DNA from: Pseudoips prasinana
Taxonomy: Eukaryota > Arthropoda > Insecta > Lepidoptera > Nolidae
Direction: 5' to 3'
DNA: 64,000 bases
NCBI GenBank assembly: GCA_951640165.1
Contig: OX621259.1
Location: 2,418,001 to 2,482,000, forward strand
The notes below the pieces were generated by a model that worked only from the letters and a program-made list of their open reading frames with translations, did not search any database and was not told where the DNA came from. The position numbers were made by a program, and so were the translations under genes. Below, in pieces: positions 1 to 9,927 of the stretch (position 1 is its first letter; every line of letters begins with the position of its first letter).

Positions 1-381
1 TTAAGTTTATGAAATATTTAGGGCGCGGATCAAGCATGCAGTTTTATATCATCGGACAAAAGTGTGATAATATCACGTGATGAAAAATTTAAAAAAAATT
101 GTGGATTGCTTTAAATTGTGTTAACGAGATATAAATAATTTAAAAAATCCCTGGTTAATTTTCTTGTTCACTGGTTCCACTTTGTTAGGTTGGATACGTT
201 ATCATCCGTGATATTTAATGTCCATCTTTTGAGAAATAATCTATGAAATATGGAAGATGAATACGAAAATTTAAGGAAATTCTATTCAAACATTTTACTT
301 TTTGATTTCAATATCTTATACAAAGTAACTTGGACTCGATGCACAGTGATCAATTTTCAACTTTTAGGTCGATGAAAATAA
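1..381. other. AT-rich sequence without recognisable feature
   Basis: No coding potential, tRNA-like box or terminal repeat is visible. It is the left flank of the first mariner copy. Confidence 0.5.
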
Positions 382-1665
382 TAGGTCTTTACCTATGAAA
401 TTGCCGTTTTGTATGAAAAAATTTAAACGAATTTTTTTCATGAATTTTTTTATTTGTATTAATCGAAGTAATCACCCATGCAATCAATGCATCTTTGCCA
501 TCGCAGTGGCAGTTTATTGATGCCCTTCTTAAAGAAATCAGCTGGACGGGAGGCAACAAATTCTTCAAAGGCATTTTGTACTGCCTCTCGGGTATTGAAT
601 TTTTTTCCCGCCAAGAAGTTATCCAAATTCTGGAAAAAGTAGTAGTCTGTAGGCGCAAGGTCTGGTGAGTAGGGCGGATGACGGAGAGCTTCCAACCCCA
701 GTTCTTGCAACTTGGAGACCGTCTGCTGTGCAGTATGAGGTCGCGCGTTGTCGTGCAGGAGCAGCGGAGACGAGCGATTGACCAATGCTGGTTGGAGATG
801 CGCCAGCTTCTCCATCATTGTGCTCAGTTCTTCACAGTACACATCTGCAGTAATGCTCACCCCGTTTGGTAAGAAGCTGTGATGAATCACACCGGCGCTA
901 GACCACCAAACAGTGACCATCACTTTTCTAGGGGTAAGTTTTCGTTTAGGGCATTGTTTAGGTGCTGAACCAGGATCCAACCAACTTGCTGAGCGCTTGC
1001 GGTTATCAAACAGAATCCATTTTTCATCGCAGGTAACAATGCGGTTCAAAATTCCTTCATTTGTGTGTCTGTTGAGCAGTGCAAGGCACGTCTCGACGCG
1101 TACTTCGCGCTGGCGATCATTGAGTTCGTGGGGCACCCATTTGTCAAGCTTTTTTACCTTGCCAATTTGACGCAAATGGACCAATATTGTTTTGACGCTA
1201 ACGTCGAAAGCTGCTGCTAATTCAGCCGTAGATTGTGTATCATCAGCTTCCACAACCGCCTTTAATTCGTCATTGTCGACCAAAGTCTTCGGACGACCGC
1301 GAGGTTCATTTTTCAGGTCGAAATTTCCAGAACGGAAGCGAGCAAACCAATAACAGGTGGTGCGTTGGTTTGTAGTGTTAGCTCCGTAAACGTCGTTGAT
1401 GTTGCGTGCCGCTTGTGCCGCGTTGCTGCCACGACGGTACATATTCCATAATTACTCGAATTTTTAACGTATCCATGATGACGAAAAAGATTGAAATGCG
1501 ATGAAAATGTAACACTAATCAATAAAGAAATGACTACTTTTGGAAAAAAGAATCCATGTTTTTAAAAAAAAATTAATTTGAAATTAGAATTCTTAGCCAA
1601 ACAAAAATTATTTTGATTTGATATGGCCAGTACTGCAGAACGGCAATTTCATAGGTAAAGACCTA
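382..1665 (-). mobile_element. mariner element copy A (cecropia-type), full length
   Basis: A 1.28-kb element bounded by inverted repeats. The left end reads ggtctttacctatgaaattg and the right end is its reverse complement, each next to a TA dinucleotide (382-383 and 1664-1665) as expected for Tc1/mariner target duplication. It is almost identical to copy B at 36131-37417. By eye the differences are a 2-bp deletion after 1440, one homopolymer length change and a few substitutions. That implies recent transposition of the family. Confidence 0.95.
459..1476 (-). pseudogene. mariner transposase with N-terminal 2-bp frameshift
   Basis: This gene encodes a mariner DD34D transposase, which cuts and pastes the element at TA sites in the nucleus. 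From the in-frame ATG at 1442 it reads 327 codons with a paired HTH region and the catalytic residues: Asp in TCDEKW, Asp in HDNARPH, and Asp 35 positions later in LAPTDYYFF. The sequence resembles the transposase half of human SETMAR, which places it in the cecropia subfamily. Compared with copy B, two bases are missing between 1440 and 1441. The normal start (ATG at 1474-1476) is therefore out of frame, and translation could only begin about 12 residues later. The first helix of the DNA-binding domain is probably damaged. Antisense ORFs over this gene are shadows. Confidence 0.93.
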
Positions 1666-1847
1666 ATATTAAAAGCCGTAAATGTATTATATTGAATGTA
1701 AAACAAATGTTTATGATTTAATTTAGTATTTATTATGGTTTACTATGTATTTTTTTGAATAGACATCAGAATCCGGAGATTTCGTATTCGGCATAAAAGA
1801 TATTATCATTGTTTACAGAGTTGAAATTACATACATACATAATACAC

Positions 1848-2060
1848 TTGACTGCACGTGTGGCGCAGCGGCTGAGACATTCGCCTCGCGCGCTGCTTCG
1901 TTTCCCGCACCGGACAACTATTTGTGTGACCCATAAATAGTTGTTCTGAGTCAGGATGTAATTTGTGTCCGTCTATTATATGTTTGTAAAGTACCCCGCG
2001 ACACAGGGATTTATGCCGCGCGCCTGCATTAGGGAATCTAATCCCTAATGCGCCGCGTAC
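1848..2060 (+). repeat. tRNA-derived SINE, family A
   Basis: A degenerate pol III A box (tggcgcagcgg) is followed by a weak B-box-like stretch, a body containing ccataaatagttgttctgag, and a GC-rich end. Related copies or pieces lie at 29030-29110 (minus), 51725-51835 (plus) and 58540-58757 (minus). The shared block includes gtccgtctattata and gtaaagtacc. This is a non-autonomous retroposon. Confidence 0.7.
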
Positions 2061-2318
2061 TAATACCGTGTACATAAACATAAACATACCGTGTACATAA
2101 AATCCCGTGTACTAATATTCAAAATAAATCATGTATACCTTTAAGAATATGCACCTTTTTTTTAAAACCCACAGTAAACAACTTACACCATAAGAGATAA
2201 TCGACTTCACTAGATAAATTTTACCTAAACAGCAATTATCAATGCAACTTGCGGAGTCGATGTCTTTAAGCATTAATATCTGATGACACAAACTACGTAT
2301 CGAAATAATATTTTTAGA

Positions 2319-2368
2319 TCGATACTTACTTAGGACTATTAGGTATAATAGTCCTAAGCATGTATCGA
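2319..2368. repeat. hairpin, about 22-nt imperfect arms
   Basis: Arms cttaggactatt and aatagtcctaag flank aggtat. Pairing extends outward with mismatches to atcgata on both sides. The surrounding 2060-2680 has nothing else recognisable. Confidence 0.6.
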
Positions 2369-2683
2369 TATTTTCTTCGAACAACCTTTATTTTTAGAAA
2401 ATTGAATTCTATCCAGCTAAATCTCAGTAATTGATCACTGTGCAACGTATAAAATTATGATTCTTTCGAATTTAGCCTAAGACGCCTTAACTGGCCTATA
2501 ATTAAAATCCCTCAAGGGTTCAATATTTTCGGACGAAATAAGGAGAAACTTGGTAACAATATTACTATTTTTGTAGTCTTTTAAAATATTGTAAGTTCTT
2601 TGTAAATGAGTTCTATACCTACATTATATGAGGTGGTTGTAAAGGTTGGATGGTTTTACCGCGATTTTAAGCATTAGATATAT

Positions 2684-2790
2684 GATAAACAAAAGACGTG
2701 TGCAAAGATCGTGAAAAATGGAAATCCGTTGTCTTTGCCTACCCCTCTGGGAAACAGGCGTGAGTCTATGTATGTAGATAATTATATGAT
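2684..2790 (+). mobile_element. 3' tail of a non-LTR retrotransposon
   Basis: The stretch shares the blocks gtgtgcaaagatcgtgaaaa, atccgttgtctttgcc and gggaaacaggcgtgagtcta with the 3' end of the insertion at 57823-58157. It ends in the same tatgta repeats. Only the last 100 bases of the LINE are present. Confidence 0.65.
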
Positions 2791-2831
2791 AGATATGTTT
2801 ACAGAATTAATCTTAAAAGTCATATAAGATA

Positions 2832-3006
2832 TCACACAAATATTATAAAGGCGAAAGTTTGTGAGTGAGTATGTTCGTTACTTGTTCACGACTAAATCTG
2901 GGGCAATTTTTATAAAAATTCGTATAGAGTTAGCTGACGCCCTGGATTAACACATAGCATATAATTTATAAAGTTTAACGTGGGTAAAACCGCGAGGCAC
3001 GGCTAG
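2832..3006 (+). mobile_element. short non-autonomous Helitron
   Basis: It starts with TC after an A (tcacacaaatattataaagg) and ends with a GC-rich hairpin followed by CTAG before a T. This is the Helitron structure, with insertion between A and T and no target duplication. The same family appears at 14450-14633, 26003-26196, 59182-60920 (interrupted) and 63150-63334. Confidence 0.75.
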
Positions 3007-3870
3007 TATAGAATAAGTTGCTACAAGAATTAAAATGGTAAAGATATTTTTCTATAATTTTACCAACGCTATTAATTGGGGTTATGTTAGTAAAACTTTT
3101 TACTTTATTAATTTTACTTATTAAACATCTAAATTCCCGAGAAAGATCTATAGATAAGATATATAAGGCTATCAGATAGATGTGTACGTGTTAGTGTTGT
3201 GCCATTATAGTAGGGCCGTTTTAACAGATCATCACATTTGACATCTGTCAGTTACTAGTAAAGTGAATTGTAAAATTACCTTATTTGGTAATTATTACAG
3301 TAAAGTTATAGCGTAATTGAAAATAAATAAGCAAATGTACAGTTCTAACTATGACAAAATGAATAATATACTATGCCCGCCGGTTAAGGTTACGTTGTTG
3401 AATTTTGATGAAGTGTCAAATGTGACCTTTTAAATTTTTTCTATCTGTTGAACTGAATAATAACCTAGAATAGCAGCTACGCTGCAGTCTCTGCGCTGTA
3501 GCGACTACGCTGTAGCACGCCAGTGGCTACGGCGCTACGAGATTTTTTGTTTGCCCTTGATCATCTATATCTTATTCAGATATCTAGTATTCAACTATTG
3601 ATCTCTCTTAGTAGGTTCTTAATTTCATATGTTCAATTGTTTGTAAGTTTATTATTTACCACTCAGGCCTCAACTACTGAACTGATATAACCGAAATATT
3701 GTCCAAAAATAAATATTAGTTTGGACAACATATAGGATAACTGTTATCACTAAATATTAAAGGTAATGTGTATGAATGGTATAATTCACGCCTTGTTGAT
3801 CCATGTCCTCTCCTTAATGAGCTCTGGCAACCATACTCAGTCCGAAGCGACTACGTGTTTTCTGTGAAGA
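3007..3870. other. AT-rich sequence, no gene seen
   Basis: No ORF or repeat end could be supported. A small patch at about 3470-3540 repeats short agctacgctg-like words and resembles the minisatellite at 46855-46985. Confidence 0.4.
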
Positions 3871-3871
3871 T

Positions 3872-4180
3872 ATTTTTTAGGGTTCCGTAAAAAACGGAAC
3901 CCTTATAGATTCGTCATGTCTGTCCGTCCGTATGTCACAGCCACGTTTTTCGGAAACTATAAGGATTATACTACCTACTGAAACTTCGTGAGTAGATGTA
4001 TTTTGTGAACCGCATTAAGATTTTCACACAAAAACAGAAAAAAAACAATAAATTGTGGGGGCTACCCATACTTAGAACTGTGGGGTACATATATGATCTG
4101 ATGATTTTGTACATTACTTTGCAAACTTCCATCAAAAATTGGTTTGAACGAGATCTTAGTTTAATACGTCACAAATCATA
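3872..4180 (+). repeat. interspersed repeat beginning ttagggttccgt
   Basis: It opens with an inverted word pair (gggttccgt / acggaaccc) and a run of gtctgtccgtccg. It continues through a block ending near 4180. It is related to, but not the same as, the repeats at 25244-25800 and 43286-43560. Confidence 0.45.
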
Positions 4181-4253
4181 AACCGCAATTTCCCTTCAGT
4201 CAATCAACTACTACAAAAAAAATTATATTATTACTTTTATATTGTTACTTACT

Positions 4254-4316
4254 GTTGACTCACCCATGAAGGCGGCGTCTTCATGGGTGAGCCCGACTCG
4301 CACTTGGCCGCTTATA
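4254..4316. repeat. hairpin joined to a repeat end
   Basis: Arms tcacccatgaa and ttcatgggtga flank ggcggcgtc. The right arm runs into cccgactcgcacttggccg, the terminal word of the repeat family at 43286-43560. The following 4320-4820 holds nothing recognisable. Confidence 0.55.
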
Positions 4317-4824
4317 TTATTATGCTATTTACAGTTAGCCTAGAAGGCTTTCACAGCTTCTCCCGATAACTGAGGCGAGCTTTCTCACAAGATAGACTTG
4401 AAACGAACAAACTACTTTTACAATAACAAAGTCAAACCAAAGAAATTGAAACCATACCGGATCCGTTTTATTCATGAGAATTAAAATATTGCAGCAAAAT
4501 CGTATGTTTATCAAGTCTTTGAAGAATAAATTTCATTTATTTATTCATTATAGTCGGCGCGTTTCGATGTAGAACATTAAAAGACAATCATATTACAGAA
4601 TTTACAACTAAATGGAATTTACGAAATAAAGAAAAGTAGCAAATAAGCACTCAATAAACATACATAAATGTTTATCGTGTGCTTATTTTGTACTTTTCTT
4701 CCACATCCTATAAAATAAAAGAAATAAATCAAGTTAGAAGTAACTTTATTTTTATTATTAAAGCTTGGGAATTCAATGTAACAAGTTTGATGTTTACATA
4801 TATCACTTTATAACATAGATCTTA

Positions 4825-4893
4825 TTCATCATCATATCAGCCAAAAGACGTCCACTGCTGGACAAAGGCCTCCCCAAAAGATCTCCACAATTG
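4825..4893 (-). mobile_element. RTE-type LINE 3' end, left part of a split copy
   Basis: Read on the minus strand this is the RTE 3' terminus: gcctttgtccagcagtggac followed by a tgatatgatgatg tail. The copy is interrupted at attg (4890-4893). Its continuation resumes at attgccgg (13276), so it was the target of the LINE at 4892-13275. Confidence 0.8.
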
Positions 4894-5097
4894 AAATGTG
4901 AACAAAAATGAAATGCAATTGCTAGCTGGAAAGTATAATCCTGAAAGCAATAGGACATTGGAACCGATTAACACCAGTAGTGCAGTAGTGGAGTCATACA
5001 CACAGCTGGAATCAGAGTCATCAGTATCTCCACAAAATTACATTACTAAACATAGCTCCATACTGTATTCCGATGAAATGGGTAAGGGCCTTGGTAC

Positions 5098-5411
5098 TGT
5101 AAGCAGACTCGCAGCTGCAAGAGGTATTTCTGTACGGGATCTAGGGAGATCTTCTCAATGATAACACATATATTCACAACCAATAACTGATTTTATTGAA
5201 ATAAAATTAGATTCACAATGTTTACTTTAGCACACCATTTTTAAAACTATTGACAAACATCAATCAAACGTAACACCATACTTCTTATTTGATTCGAATT
5301 CTATTCTTATTTTAAAAGGTATGTTTAGTTATTTTAACAAAATGACCAGAGCTACTAGCTATCTTGATAAAAGAGGTTTTATTCTATAGGAGGGCAGGTA
5401 ATATCATTACA
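5098..5411 (-). repeat. 3' LTR
   Basis: A 314-bp direct repeat with TGTAAGCAGACT... and ...ATATCATTACA ends (TG...CA). The partner is 9088-9401. Differences seen are a/t in the caacca-taactg stretch, one in the accattttt-aactatt stretch and one in ctattct-atttt. Confidence 0.95.
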
Positions 5412-5435
5412 TCACCCCCTCCCCAAAAAAAAATT
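5412..5435 (-). promoter_or_regulatory. polypurine tract
   Basis: On the minus strand a run of A and G ending ttggggagggggtga abuts the 3' LTR. That is the expected place for the plus-strand primer of reverse transcription. Confidence 0.8.
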
Positions 5436-7423
5436 TTGGAAGTCTTGAAACACTTCCAAAATTCTGTTACCTTCCTACATTATAACTGTCTACCTATGTT
5501 GGGAGTTATCAAATACATAGGTGCAATAAAAAAGAGTAGAATTGAACCCAGGACCCACTGAAAGTCTAGCAAATGGGAGTGTGAGTCCGACTTGCTCAAA
5601 GTATAAAAAAAACCAACCAAAAATTATACTTTCAAGGCCCTAATTCTACTTTCCTAACACTAGCTAAGCGCTACCTAATTATAGCTATCCTAGCTAAAAT
5701 AAAATATTAGTCGACCTTCACACACAATAGTTTCAATGATCATACTTGGTCCTATCACCAAGTAAAGGTACAGAAATAAAAAAAAAATGAAATGAAATTA
5801 TTACAACTTTTAACCATTTAAATAAATCATAAATTAATGATCTGAAAATAATTATTTTAAAAGGGCAAACTTAATTATAACAACTGGTTAAAAGTTTAAT
5901 CCAAATTAAATTATGACAACAGTTGACCGTTCAACTAAATTATTAATGATAATCTTAAATGATTAATTAGAACAAGTGGTTAAAAATTAATTGAAGCATG
6001 TATAAAAGTTGGCTAATGGCTATCCTATTATAAAACCTAACTGCTAAACTATCCAAAATAATTGATAACAAAAAGATATTAATCTTATCAATCAGGGGTG
6101 GGTTCCAGAGCGTCAGGACTATGATGGAAGATCATATACCAACCAAGATTAATGAAAAATAAATATCCCATTTATACCAATTAACCTATTATATTACCTA
6201 TTTGTCCCCAGACATGAAAATAAAAGTGTTAGGTAGAATAGAAAACCCATCAACATCATGGAGCCCATGAGGTTCTCCCACATCTATAGTCTACTATGTG
6301 CCAGATGTGTGATGTAAATGAATAATTAAATTCTATCACCCACTCTTAACTACTGACGGAAATATCCCCTTAATCTACGCTTCCCCCATTTCCTAACTCC
6401 CTATCACTACCTGGATGTTTACTTCTTGTAAACCCGTTATTCATTTTTCGATCTTCCATCATGTCCATTGTGGTTGTACTGGATTCTGTAAACTGGAACA
6501 CCGCCCCTGGTCATCGTTGCTCTCGTACGTTTCACATGAAAACAAAATTTATGCGCGAAAGTATATTCATATATTCGACAAATAAAATAAAATTGTAAGT
6601 ATAAACATTCTCATCAGTAACATAAGTAAACGGCTTATATATTCTACCACTGCCGTAACAATAGCAATAAAACTCGCAGTCTTATCGCAGCGCCATCTAC
6701 CGGGTCTATTAACAAATCTAAGTCACCGAAAGACATTTGATTGGGTGCAAAAAATTATCCAAATAAACATAAAATTAAATTATTGTTACTAAAAAAAAAT
6801 AGATAGGGCTTAGTAGTAGAATGGTGAATTTAAAGTTTTATTTAATTTTCAAATTTATAGTAATTTTTTTTTTTTTTTTATCAAAGGCAAAATATTTTGT
6901 AGTGATTCACCCCTAAACTTAAGGTAAAAAAAATATTCGCCAGATATTCATACAAAATTTTATGCGAATCGGGCCAGCCGTTTCGGAGATGTTTGGTCGC
7001 AAACACCGTGACATGATAATTCCATATTTTTTTATGTAATCTATAAATATCGTGTGTTTTCTGGCATAAACAACATAATAACAGGACTTGGTTAGTCTAG
7101 GAGGCTTTCATTGCTTCTCTAGATAATGAACATCCAGTATGTGTGCCCCAAAAACGACTCCTTTCAGGGTAACACCTTATAATCATGTAGCAGCGCCACT
7201 TATACATCATCACCACCAATTAAATACGTCACTATAATTGTGATGACTATAGTCAATCATAACAAATATTAACATTATAAAAATATTTAGGCTACGCCTA
7301 TGTCCAGCAGTGGACAACTTTAATATTATAATTTTATGCTGATTGTACAATGTTAAATAACAATAACGGAACAAATAAAATAACTCTCATTAGACATAGG
7401 AGCCCAGCATACCAAGTATTTAT
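5436..7423. other. non-coding 3' region of the LTR element
   Basis: About 2 kb between the ORF stop and the PPT has no open frame. It holds scraps of other repeats, for example an RTE tail word atgtccagcagtggac at about 7300 and a block with ccagccgtttcggag at about 6975. This suggests the element replaced its pol region with unrelated sequence. Confidence 0.6.
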
Positions 7424-8995
7424 TCAAATCTCCCTTGTCTGGAATGATTTCATCCGATTGATATGTATTGTGTCGGATCTATTCCGTCCAGGCTTTCGCA
7501 CCACATAAGTGACATCACTTACGCGTCTAACCACCACCCATGGTCCTATAAATAAACGTTGTATTTCGAGGTTCTTACCAGAAAATCGTCCCGAAGAGCG
7601 TATGATAACTAAATCTCCCGGCCGGAACTCTCGCCTTGTTCTCCTGTCGTAGTTGACCTTTTCCTTGTGACGTACCTGAGTTATGTTATATACCGCTTTT
7701 GCCGTTAAATTGTCCAACGAAGTGACCTTATCATCACTAACTCGATCTCTCTTTCTTCCATAGACTTCGCTATTAATTACTGGTGAAGAATTCTTATCTA
7801 CTACAAAATTATTATTCTTACCAATCTTCTTGTCAAAATGTTGGTGACATTTGACATGACTGTCAGAATTTTTTTCAAAATAATTAAAAACTCTTTGGTT
7901 TTGGCAAAAATAGACCACTTCCGTGCCAATAACTATTCTACTCTTAGCAAAATCCATGACAACAGCATTCGCATTAAAAAAATCTTGTCCTAAAATTAAT
8001 TGGCATGCAAGACCTTCTATGATATAAATATTATTACAAAATTCCTTACCGTTAATATAAAAATTAAATTTAGCTGTTCCAGTCGTATCGATCGTCCTTC
8101 CATCAACGCCTTGTATAGAGCCGACTGCAGTTCCTGTCGAACCTAATCCTAATCTACGCGCCATCGTTCCCGACATACATGACACCGCAGCTCCCGCGTC
8201 TAAGAGAGCTGGACATGAAATATTCTTATACATAACTCTAATATACGGTATATTATTTCTAAAACTATTAAAAAAATTAAATACTTCCTTTGTTTGATCG
8301 CCATTTTCACACGTCAGCACGTTCTGGGGACTCGAAACCGCTGCCTGATGAGTGACGTCCAATGCCGCCAACGTTCTTTTCCCTCCCGGCGTCACATATT
8401 TGGAGTTGGCTGATGGTTGACATTCTGGTCTCGTTTGCACAGGTGATGTCGGGTAACTTCTCATATCATCTGATGGAGGTGTGTAGAATTTATCTTCATA
8501 ATGTCGTTTTAAATAGTCCATATTGTAAATATCTTTTAGCTGTATAATCAATTTTTTTAATTGTTTCTTATCTTCTAGTAGCGAAGTTGCTAATTTGTGC
8601 TTGTAAAACGGTGCTGACGATTTAATAAATTTTATAATAAATTTCCTTTCATCTTTAATTTCTGCCCTGAACGCCAATTCTTGTAATCTAAAAAAATATT
8701 CTAAAATATCTTCCTCCAATTTCTGTCTTGTCATATAAAATTGTTCCACATAGTCGATAGTCCCTGAAAATTCCTCCAGAAAAGCCTTTTCAATGTCGGC
8801 AAATTCTGTTGCCGTATCTACTATTACATTGTAGAACGATAGCGCTGCTCCTTGTAGAAAAGACGGGATGATCGCTACTTTTTCTTCGTCTGATAATCTT
8901 TTTACAATAGAAAATCTTTTAAATTGTTTGAAAAACTCCTTCGCATCTTGCTCTACACCATTAAATAATTGTATATTCACGCTTGTCGACTCCAT
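7424..8995 (-). CDS. Gag-protease fused to an integrase C-terminal tail
   Basis: The protein has 523 residues and three parts. Residues 1 to about 165 look like a Ty3/gypsy Gag capsid (aromatic and charged helices, FLEEFSGTI, YFFRLQELAF). I see no CCHC zinc knuckle. Residues about 245-350 are a retropepsin: active-site LLDAGAAVSCMS with Ala where Ser or Thr is usual, and the second-half motif LILGQDFF. Residues about 440-520 match the GPY/F module at the end of gypsy integrases (RREFRPGDLVIIRS, LFIGPWVVVRRVSDVTYVV, TIHINRMKSF). The whole of RT, RNase H and the integrase catalytic core is skipped, yet the frame is unbroken. It is either an in-frame deletion derivative or a product kept for assembly. 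The start is the first ATG after the PBS. Confidence 0.85.
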   Translation of the reverse strand: MESTSVNIQLFNGVEQDAKEFFKQFKRFSIVKRLSDEEKVAIIPSFLQGAALSFYNVIVDTATEFADIEKAFLEEFSGTIDYVEQFYMTRQKLEEDILEYFFRLQELAFRAEIKDERKFIIKFIKSSAPFYKHKLATSLLEDKKQLKKLIIQLKDIYNMDYLKRHYEDKFYTPPSDDMRSYPTSPVQTRPECQPSANSKYVTPGGKRTLAALDVTHQAAVSSPQNVLTCENGDQTKEVFNFFNSFRNNIPYIRVMYKNISCPALLDAGAAVSCMSGTMARRLGLGSTGTAVGSIQGVDGRTIDTTGTAKFNFYINGKEFCNNIYIIEGLACQLILGQDFFNANAVVMDFAKSRIVIGTEVVYFCQNQRVFNYFEKNSDSHVKCHQHFDKKIGKNNNFVVDKNSSPVINSEVYGRKRDRVSDDKVTSLDNLTAKAVYNITQVRHKEKVNYDRRTRREFRPGDLVIIRSSGRFSGKNLEIQRLFIGPWVVVRRVSDVTYVVRKPGRNRSDTIHINRMKSFQTREI

Positions 8996-9073
8996 ATTTT
9001 CTTATTTTTCTCTAGATTTCTTGTATAATCTCTCTCCCCTTTGAAAACTTCAAAATCTTTTCAATTAACCAAA

Positions 9074-9087
9074 GGCGCCTACCACCA
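9074..9087 (-). promoter_or_regulatory. primer binding site
   Basis: Directly inside the 5' LTR the minus strand reads TGGTGGTAGGCGCC. It begins with the TGG that pairs with a tRNA CCA end. I did not assign the tRNA. Confidence 0.7.
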
Positions 9088-9401
9088 TGTAAGCAGACTC
9101 GCAGCTGCAAGAGGTATTTCTGTACGGGATCTAGGGAGATCTTCTCAATGATAACACATATATTCACAACCAATTACTGATTTTATTGAAATAAAATTAG
9201 ATTCACAATGTTTACTTTAGCACACCATTTTTATAACTATTGACAAACATCAATCAAACGTAACACCATACTTCTTATTTGATTCGAATTCTATTCTCAT
9301 TTTAAAAGGTATGTTTAGTTATTTTAACAAAATGACCAGAGCTACTAGCTATCTTGATAAAAGAGGTTTTATTCTATAGGAGGGCAGGTAATATCATTAC
9401 A
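9088..9401 (-). repeat. 5' LTR
   Basis: The same 314-bp repeat as 5098-5411. It is 5' because the ORF, PBS and PPT all read on the minus strand. It would contain the element's promoter and transcript start, which I cannot place. Confidence 0.95.
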
Positions 9402-9927
9402 GTACCTTGCTTTGTAATAAGCTGAGTTGTTCCTTTGTCAACTATTGTATGCCAGGATTACATTATAAAGATATAATACATAAATTAATTCAGAATAAAC
9501 ACAGTGCCAAATCATGTATAACTCTAATGGTAGGAAATTGTAAAAACTTAAAGAAAAAAGACATTACAGATAGTTTCACTGAGATGTTAGAATTAGACTG
9601 TAATAAGATAATATTGTGTGCCTTCCCCTATGTGTCCAATGTGCCTGATAGTACAAATAATTATATCCACAAGCTAAATATGCACCTACAGTTTTTGGTT
9701 AGCCATTATAGTGATAAATTTATATTTTTGGACACAAATAGTTTTTTAGATTCTTGTAGGGTAACCATGAGTACAGTTACTGTCTCAAGAAAATTTTTGA
9801 ACATACTTGCAAGTTTAGTAGCGGCACATATTAACTCAGTCATAAGTAGTATGATGAAGTCACTTTTTATACCATCTTTTAGTAATGTTATTAAAATCAA
9901 TTTAGTTAGTAGTTTAAACATGTAAGC

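Larger units (their letters stand above)
5098..9401 (-). mobile_element. Ty3/gypsy-type LTR retrotransposon with deleted pol
   Basis: A complete 4.3-kb element lies between two 314-bp LTRs and is flanked by a 4-bp target duplication GTAC (5094-5097 and 9402-9405). The coding strand is minus. A PBS-like TGG... follows the 5' LTR, a purine tract precedes the 3' LTR, and one 523-codon ORF lies between them. Reverse transcriptase, RNase H and the integrase core are absent, so it can only move with enzymes from a relative. The LTRs differ at about three positions by eye, so insertion is fairly recent. It lies inside ORF1 of a LINE. Confidence 0.93.
4898..9925 (+). pseudogene. LINE ORF1 protein, split by LTR retrotransposon
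   Basis: Two pieces belong to one reading frame. Codons from 4898 run to GGT at 5093 and the first two bases of the next codon. After removing the LTR element and one copy of its GTAC duplication, the frame continues at 9406 with the same phase and is open to 9925. The combined product is about 238 residues. The second half (LMVGNCKNL, IILCAFPYVSNVPDS, IFLDTNSFLDSC) resembles the esterase-like domain in ORF1 of some CR1-group LINEs, but I see no complete catalytic set. The N-terminus is missing because the LINE is 5'-truncated. The next ORF starts 3 bp after the stop, as in bicistronic LINEs. Confidence 0.7.

Noticed and set aside
678..1170. Plus-strand ORFs over the mariner (also at 36428-36920)
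   Set aside because: They are antisense shadows of the transposase, identical in both copies because the element is identical.
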